Positions 59,627 through 64,000 of a DNA stretch of 64,000 nucleotides are shown piece by piece; positions within the stretch are counted from its first letter, which is position 1, and each line of letters starts with the position of its first letter. Below the pieces are notes generated by a model. The model ran no database searches. It was not told the DNA's origin and saw only the letters and a list, made by a program, of their open reading frames with translations. The position numbers and the translations under genes are program-made. The DNA comes from Mycobacterium paragordonae (GTDB lineage Bacteria; Actinomycetota; Actinomycetes; Mycobacteriales; Mycobacteriaceae), in contig NZ_CP025548.1 in NCBI RefSeq assembly GCF_003614435.1, forward strand, positions 80,094-144,093, in the 5' to 3' direction.

Positions 59627-60880
59627 ATGTTGGCGGGGAGGCGGTTTCGTATCGAGTTCACCGACGAACAAGCCGAATACGCTGAGCGGATCGGTGCAGT
59701 GTGTCGGGCGGTGTTCAACACCGGGCTGGAACAACGCCGTGAGTACCGCCGCCGTGGGGCGTGGATGAATTACGGGCCTCAAGCTCATGAGCTGGCCGAG
59801 GCCAAGGTCGAGCACCCATGGTTGAAAGACGTTCCAGGGCATTGTCTGCAGCAGACGTTGATGGACCTGGACAGGGCATGCCGTGAGCATGGCACCTTCG
59901 GTGTGCGGTGGCGTTCAGCGCGGCGGTGGTCGCCATCGTTCCGGTTTCCCGAAGGGAACAAGATGGCGGTGGAGAAGCTCAACCGCCGCCATTCTCGGGT
60001 GAAGCTGCCCAAGCTCGGGTGGGTGAAGTTCCGGCAGACCCGCAGCTTGGATGGTGAAACCATCCGCTCGGCCACCCTCAGCCGTGAGGGCCAGCACTGG
60101 TATGTCTCTTTGCTGGTCGAGGACGCGGCCGAGAAGCCGGCAACCCATGCTGCTCCCAGGTCGGCGGTGGGTGTGGACCGCGGGGTGGTGGTGGCGGTGG
60201 CCACCAGCGACGGTGAGCTGCTGGACCGGGCGTTCGTCACCACCGGCGAGCAACGCCGCACGGTGGCGTTGCAGCGGACGCTGTCACGAGCCGCGAAGGG
60301 CTCGGCTAACCGCAACAAGACTTGTGCAGCCCTGGCGAAGGTGCGGGCTCGGGAGCGTCGCCGGCGGTTGGATTTCTGCCAGAAAACTGCCCACCAGCTA
60401 GCGCAGAACAACGCGGTGGTGGTGCTGGAGAAGCTGCCGGCCAAGAACATGACCCGGCGGGCGCAGCCCGTCCCGGACCCGAACAACCCGGGCAGTTTTC
60501 TGCCGAACGGCGCCGCTGCCAAGTCGGGCCTGAACAAAGCAATCTTGTCGAAAGGCTGGTACCGGTTCGAGCAAGCGTTACGGTCTGTGTCCCGCTACAC
60601 CGGGACAGAAGTGGTGAAAGTTCCGGCAGCGTTCACGTCACAACGCTGCTCGGCGTGTGGGCATGTGGACCCGAAATCCCGCGAGAGCCAAGCGGTCTTC
60701 CGTTGCACCCACTGCTCACGCCCCGCCGAGCACGCGGACATAAACGCCGCCAAAAACATCCTGGCCGCAGGGCTTGCGGTCACCGCCTGCCGAGAATCTG
60801 CGGTGCCCTCGGGTGCTGCAGAGACGCCGACGCAGGAACCAGCAGGAAACCGCGAGGAATTACTGCTCCAACCCGTCTAA
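59627..60880 (+). CDS. tnpB: TnpB, RNA-guided nuclease of the complete IS200/IS605 element
   Basis: This protein has 417 residues. RuvC residues are Asp184 (VGVDRGVVVAV), Glu268 (VVLEKLPAKNM) and Asp371 (HADINAAKNIL); zinc finger Cys341, Cys344, Cys360 and Cys363. It is only distantly similar to the other TnpB in this window and has an insertion (PVPDPNNPGSFLPNG) after the Glu motif. The 3' end and right end should encode its guide RNA. Confidence 0.93.
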   Translation: MLAGRRFRIEFTDEQAEYAERIGAVCRAVFNTGLEQRREYRRRGAWMNYGPQAHELAEAKVEHPWLKDVPGHCLQQTLMDLDRACREHGTFGVRWRSARRWSPSFRFPEGNKMAVEKLNRRHSRVKLPKLGWVKFRQTRSLDGETIRSATLSREGQHWYVSLLVEDAAEKPATHAAPRSAVGVDRGVVVAVATSDGELLDRAFVTTGEQRRTVALQRTLSRAAKGSANRNKTCAALAKVRARERRRRLDFCQKTAHQLAQNNAVVVLEKLPAKNMTRRAQPVPDPNNPGSFLPNGAAAKSGLNKAILSKGWYRFEQALRSVSRYTGTEVVKVPAAFTSQRCSACGHVDPKSRESQAVFRCTHCSRPAEHADINAAKNILAAGLAVTACRESAVPSGAAETPTQEPAGNREELLLQPV

Positions 60881-60890
60881 CAGGTTGGAA

Positions 60891-60924
60891 TCCCCCCGGC
60901 TTCAGCCGTGGGGAGGAACGTCAA
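60891..60924 (+). repeat. Right end of the IS200/IS605 element
   Basis: An imperfect hairpin (CCCCCGGC and GCCGTGGGG around TTCA) is followed by AACGTCAA at 60917-60924, similar to CACGTCAA at the other tnpB element. The bases from 60925 on would be the guide segment. Confidence 0.65.
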
Positions 60925-60933
60925 TTGCCTGCG

Positions 60934-61644
60934 TCAGTTGGCGAAGCTGGGTCGTCGCAAAGTGCGAGGCGCACGAAGTGGCAACGGTATGTGCAGGAGT
61001 TTAGCGCGCCGGAGTGAATGGTTGAGGATGTCGGCGAGAACCCGGGCGTCGTCAAGTGCGTCGTGAGGATTCGTTTGCGCGACGCCCCAGTGGCGGGCCA
61101 GCGAGGACAGGCTCAGGCTGTCGATGTCGAGATGCAGACGATGTGAGAGTTCGACGGTGCACAGTACTGCGTCGATCGGCAGGGTGACGTTCATTCGGTG
61201 CGCTTCTGCTGCGAGGAAGGCGTAATCGAAGGCCACATTGTGTGCGACGAGGATCCGGCCTCGCAGCTGTTGGTGGAGCGTCGGCACAATGTCGAGGAAG
61301 CGGGGTTGACCAGTGAGCATTGCGGGCGTGAGGCCGTGAATGTTGGTGGGCCCGGGGTCGACGCCGGCGTCTAGGAGACTGTGCAGGATGTGACTGACTG
61401 TCCCGTCGCTGCTGACGGTGAGTGCGGCGATGCTCAGAACTCGGTCTGTCGTGGGGTCGGTGCCTGACGTTTCGACATCGACGACGACATAGCCGCCGCG
61501 GGTGGGCCGCGTTCGCAGCTGGTTGCCGCGCATGTCGTGTGGGTTCGCGGCGGGCACTTTGTTGCCAAGAATGTGGCGGCCTAGGCGACGGCGCTCACCA
61601 ACCCGGCGGCTGGTTGTCTGGTCGAGGAATGCGGTGGGACGCAC
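60934..61644 (-). CDS. DnaQ-like DEDDh 3'-5' exonuclease
   Basis: About 236 residues from GTG 61644, which has AAAGGCAGG upstream; the frame stays open to 61749 but that would start inside a palindrome. Catalytic motifs are VVDVETSGTD (Exo I), HNVAFDYAFL (Exo II) and HDALDDARVLADIL (Exo III with His), the DEDDh set. It may proofread or trim DNA. Its 3' end lies ten bases from the IS right end, so the element inserted just beside or into the end of the gene. Confidence 0.88.
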   Translation of the reverse strand: MRPTAFLDQTTSRRVGERRRLGRHILGNKVPAANPHDMRGNQLRTRPTRGGYVVVDVETSGTDPTTDRVLSIAALTVSSDGTVSHILHSLLDAGVDPGPTNIHGLTPAMLTGQPRFLDIVPTLHQQLRGRILVAHNVAFDYAFLAAEAHRMNVTLPIDAVLCTVELSHRLHLDIDSLSLSSLARHWGVAQTNPHDALDDARVLADILNHSLRRAKLLHIPLPLRAPRTLRRPSFAN

Positions 61645-61725
61645 GCGTTTCGCCTGCCTTTCAAGATGCAGCGGGATCCTGTACACGCACTGTGCCAGAT
61701 GGTGCCGACAAAGCCGGCCAGACAC

Positions 61726-61770
61726 CGCATCCCTCTCCCCGCCCTTCATGCGGGCGGGGAGAGGGATGCG
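61726..61770. repeat. Perfect 19-bp hairpin, solitary
   Basis: CGCATCCCTCTCCCCGCCC (61726-61744) pairs exactly with 61752-61770 across a 7-base loop. The CCCCGCC...TTCATG core recalls the IS605-type palindrome at 40091-40132, but the arms differ. It separates the exonuclease and amidoligase promoters. Confidence 0.75.
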
Positions 61771-61890
61771 ACGGAATGTGCTTGCGGGGCTGAGGTTTTG
61801 ACGTGTTTGTTTGTCGGTGGGTGGGTGTAGTTTTAGTGGTGTCGGTAAGAGCGCCGTTGGGGTGCTCTACAGATTTGATGGAGACCCGCT

Positions 61891-62751
61891 ATGCCTGTGT
61901 GTTCTGTTTTGTGCGATTCGTGCGGCTACGAGACAAATGATTACGACGCGACTTGGTGTGATTCGTGCTGCGAATGGCGCTGTGATGATTGCGGATCGTG
62001 TCCCTGCAATGACGGCGACTGCCGCATTCACGACTATGACTATCGACCTCGCCACTTTGACGCTAAAGGCGATCACTCTGCTGTCCTATTTGGTGTGGAG
62101 CTAGAGGTTGGCGGCTATGAGTACCGGATTGCTGATGCCGTTTCCGTTGTCGATCCCAATTCTGAGCATCTTTATGTAAAAAGAGACGGGTCGATTTCAG
62201 GCTTGGAGATTGTGACGCACCCGATGACCCTGGAATGGGCGCGCGGGTTCCCCTTTGCACGTTTGTTGGCGTGGCTGCGGGATGCAGACTGCTATGTCAA
62301 CGACAACTATGGCTTGCATATTCACGTGTCGCGCAAAGCATTTCAGACCTGCGGTAAAGCGTCTGCGTGTCATCAGTTGGTCTGGCTGCTGTTCTTATAC
62401 CGCAACGCTGACATGTTGGTGAAGTTGGCTCGGCGTGAGTCTGAGGAATGGGCGGCGTTCTGCAAGCCAGAGCGGGGCGAACTGGTACGCAAAGCAAGCC
62501 GCGTTGATCGGAGTAGTAACCGATATGTTGCCGTGAATTGCAACAACGTCCACACGTACGAACTCCGATTTTTTAAGTCGACCTTGACCGACGCTGAATT
62601 TTGGGCAGCGCTGGAGTTCGCGGATGCCAGCGTGGCCTACACACGCCAGTTGAAAGCGCACGACGTGTTGCGCGGAAACGCATTGTCATGGGCCAGCTTC
62701 CGAGAATGGGTCGCGGGCCAGGACTACGCCAGTCTTACCGCTCAGATTTAG
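61891..62751 (+). CDS. Amidoligase-fold (COOH-NH2 ligase) protein with Cys-rich N-terminus
   Basis: This 286-residue protein opens with a dense Cys cluster (CDSCGYETNDYDATWCDSCC and RCDDCGSCPC) likely to bind two zinc ions. The amidoligase fold follows: LFGVELEVGG, KRDGSISGLEIVTHPM and NDNYGLHIHVSR, motifs of the glutamine synthetase-like amidoligase 2 family. Family members are predicted to form amide bonds on peptides or small molecules with ATP. The glutamine amidotransferase gene next to it could supply ammonia. Confidence 0.85.
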   Translation: MPVCSVLCDSCGYETNDYDATWCDSCCEWRCDDCGSCPCNDGDCRIHDYDYRPRHFDAKGDHSAVLFGVELEVGGYEYRIADAVSVVDPNSEHLYVKRDGSISGLEIVTHPMTLEWARGFPFARLLAWLRDADCYVNDNYGLHIHVSRKAFQTCGKASACHQLVWLLFLYRNADMLVKLARRESEEWAAFCKPERGELVRKASRVDRSSNRYVAVNCNNVHTYELRFFKSTLTDAEFWAALEFADASVAYTRQLKAHDVLRGNALSWASFREWVAGQDYASLTAQI

Positions 62752-62798
62752 CGGCCAGTCGAATCGATTTGTTAACAAAGCCAGGAAAGAAAAAAGAC

Positions 62799-63545
62799 AT
62801 GTGTATTTTAAGTTTCTTGCCCGCTGGTGTTGGCGCGGATGTGGAGTCATTGTTTAATGGCGGCATATCGAACCCACATGGTCATGGGTGGGCCATTGTC
62901 ACCGGTGAGCGTGTCCTGGTGGGGAAGTCCCTCGACTTGACGGAGGCCCTGGATGGCTTCGCGGTCGCCCGGGATGAGCACCTGGAAGGTCCGGCCCTGT
63001 TTCATTCTCGTTGGGCGACCCACGGGGGTCTGGGCGTCTCTAACGTGCATCCGTTCTCTGTCGGCGGGGGTCGGCGCACGGTCGTAGCGCATAACGGGAT
63101 ACTGCCGAGGATCGCGCATCCTGAGCCGGGGGACGAGAGGTCGGATACCCGCAAGTTCGCCGATGAGATTCTGCCGACGCGGTTTCGGCGGCTGGATCGG
63201 CCCGCCGCGTTCAAGGCGTTGTCGGCGTGGTGTGGGTCGGGCAACAAGTTGGTGATATTGACCGTCGATCCCCGCTATAGCAGCAATGCATATGTAGTGA
63301 ATGAGGAAGCCGGGCAGTGGGACCCCACAACGGGGATCTGGCATTCCAACGGTGACTATCGAGCCGCTTACTGGGCCGGATACGGCGGTGTTGATATCAG
63401 CGGCGTAGACGTGTGTGAGATGTGCGGATATGGAACTGCCGGGGCAACGGGTTACTGCGACGTGTGCGGGTCGTGCCAGGACTGTCTGGAACCGGCGCGA
63501 GAGTGCCTGTGCTACCTGCGGGCACGATGTGAGTCAGCCGTGTAA
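62799..63545 (+). CDS. Class II glutamine amidotransferase with C-terminal zinc-like tail
   Basis: About 248 residues from ATG 62799, with AGGAAAG upstream; Cys2 after the initiator Met (MCILSF) is the N-terminal nucleophile of class II amidotransferases. SNPHGHGWAIV, FHSRWATHGG and VAHNGIL are the family's substrate and oxyanion motifs. The tail has CEMCGYGTAGATGYCDVCGS and CQDCLEP, similar in style to the Cys cluster of the amidoligase. It should hydrolyse glutamine to ammonia, probably for its neighbour. Confidence 0.9.
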   Translation: MCILSFLPAGVGADVESLFNGGISNPHGHGWAIVTGERVLVGKSLDLTEALDGFAVARDEHLEGPALFHSRWATHGGLGVSNVHPFSVGGGRRTVVAHNGILPRIAHPEPGDERSDTRKFADEILPTRFRRLDRPAAFKALSAWCGSGNKLVILTVDPRYSSNAYVVNEEAGQWDPTTGIWHSNGDYRAAYWAGYGGVDISGVDVCEMCGYGTAGATGYCDVCGSCQDCLEPARECLCYLRARCESAV

Positions 63546-63583
63546 GCCTCACGGGGTTGAGTGGAGAAATTCCCAGGAGGGGG

Positions 63584-63624
63584 GAGTGAGGGGGTCGGGC
63601 GCTCAGCGCCCGACCCCCTCACTC
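63584..63624 (+). terminator. Perfect 20-bp hairpin after the amidotransferase gene
   Basis: GAGTGAGGGGGTCGGGCGCT (63584-63603) pairs exactly with 63605-63624 around a single central base. It lies 38 bases after the stop and probably ends the transcript from either side, although no T-run follows. Confidence 0.7.
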
Positions 63625-63657
63625 CATCCACATCAGCATATGAAGGCCAGAGTGACG

Positions 63658-63681
63658 TGTTTCAGCCCTACGGCTGAAACA
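63658..63681. repeat. 10-bp hairpin TGTTTCAGCC / GGCTGAAACA
   Basis: Perfect arms around a 4-base CTAC loop in an otherwise gene-free, more AT-rich stretch. It resembles the end hairpins of IS200/IS605-type elements. Confidence 0.55.
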
Positions 63682-63920
63682 TACTGTTGCGCAATATGAT
63701 TGATGTAGACGGAGAAATGCGGGTAGTCAAGTATGATCTTTAATCATGAAGCAACGCAAACAAGTTCAAGAACACAGCGAAGCTGTGGCTTGCGAAGTGT
63801 GAAATACTGTGTGCAACAACAATAATCGGGACATGCGTGCCGAGTGAGGCGAAGCCGAGCGATAGAAAGGCTCTGACTTGAAAATACATGTGGCACAACG
63901 GAAGTCAGTCGTACGGTTAA
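63682..63920. other. Gene-free, relatively AT-rich stretch near the right edge
   Basis: No supported gene. Codon usage and GC fall compared with the rest of the window. I see no direct repeats; it leads into the tandem GC hairpins. Confidence 0.4.
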
Positions 63921-63992
63921 GCCGGCGCCCCGCGCCGGCGGTTGCCGTGCCCGGCGCCCCGCGCCGGGCAGTCTCCCATCGGCCGAAGGCCG
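63921..63992. repeat. Three tandem GC-rich hairpins at the right edge
   Basis: GCCGGCGC/GCGCCGGC (63921-63939), GCCCGGCGC/GCGCCGGGC (63949-63969) and CGGCC/GGCCG (63980-63992), each with a 3-base loop. Closely spaced hairpins with tiny loops are typical of actinobacterial linear-replicon ends; a series of REP-like hairpins is the alternative. The window ends in a run of G. Confidence 0.6.
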
Positions 63993-64000
63993 GGGGGGGG

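Overview
The window looks like part of a plasmid or other mobile replicon from a high-GC actinobacterium, most likely a mycobacterium. The evidence is a CmtR/CtpG-type cadmium pair, an arsR-cadI-arsR-acr3-arsC cluster in the gene order known from Mycobacterium tuberculosis, a mycothiol-type arsenate reductase, a WhiB-like regulator, an actinobacterial-style parA locus and two copies of a probable replication gene. No ribosomal, tRNA or core metabolic genes were seen. Two neighbouring genes resemble, only at the level of motifs and layout, the tap-tpg pair that maintains linear actinobacterial replicons, and the right edge of the window carries tandem GC-rich hairpins, so a linear replicon is possible but unproven.

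Layout. 1-1434: 3' part of a Tn554-like recombinase module. 1.5-11.45 kb: metal and arsenic resistance island, bracketed by inverted copies of a 17-bp motif and of a small decayed gene. It holds a MerR-controlled operon (CCSFF protein, MerR, YnfA-like, SpoIIAA-like), cmtR-ctpG, a methyltransferase plus cyclase-YHS pair, and arsR/cadI/arsR/acr3/arsC/arsC. 11.7-13.3 kb: parA/parB-like partition locus with 12-bp tandem repeats. 14-18.3 kb: small membrane genes, and a surface cassette of a discoidin-like membrane protein, an NlpC/P60 hydrolase and an XRE regulator. 18.6-33.3 kb: a long plus-strand run of more than 20 tightly spaced, mostly overlapping genes (WhiB, DUF1643-like, ParB-fold, alpha/beta hydrolase, SF2 helicase with helicase-associated repeats, adenine methylase, ASCH and many unrecognised small proteins) that resembles a phage or plasmid early operon. 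33.5-40.0 kb: two direct copies (1236 bp, apparently identical) of the main part of a probable rep gene, separated by IS21 and IS605 remnants with an intact tnpB and a DNA-binding regulator. 40.3-43.1 kb: three-gene operon with the Tap-like and Tpg-like candidates. 43.5-48.7 kb: defence operon of a DNA methyltransferase, an McrB-like AAA+ protein and an McrC/DUF2357-like nuclease, with a divergent small HTH gene. 48.8-58.9 kb: a leftward operon of four tyrosine recombinases with two small accessory genes, preceded by an HTH-ImmA/IrrE protein and an unknown gene. Part of it repeats the left edge of the window in inverted orientation. 59.1-60.9 kb: complete IS200/IS605-type tnpA-tnpB element. 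60.9-63.5 kb: DEDDh exonuclease, amidoligase and class II glutamine amidotransferase. 63.5-64.0 kb: non-coding DNA rich in hairpins.

How the parts fit together. Replication (rep copies, possible tap/tpg), partition (parA/parB and repeats) and a phage-like operon form the backbone. The accessory cargo is metal and arsenic resistance, an McrBC-linked restriction system, a methylase, and a possible peptide or metabolite amidation pair. The recombinase module, IS605, IS21 and solitary palindromes show repeated insertion and rearrangement. All functions are judged by reading motifs; no database search was possible.
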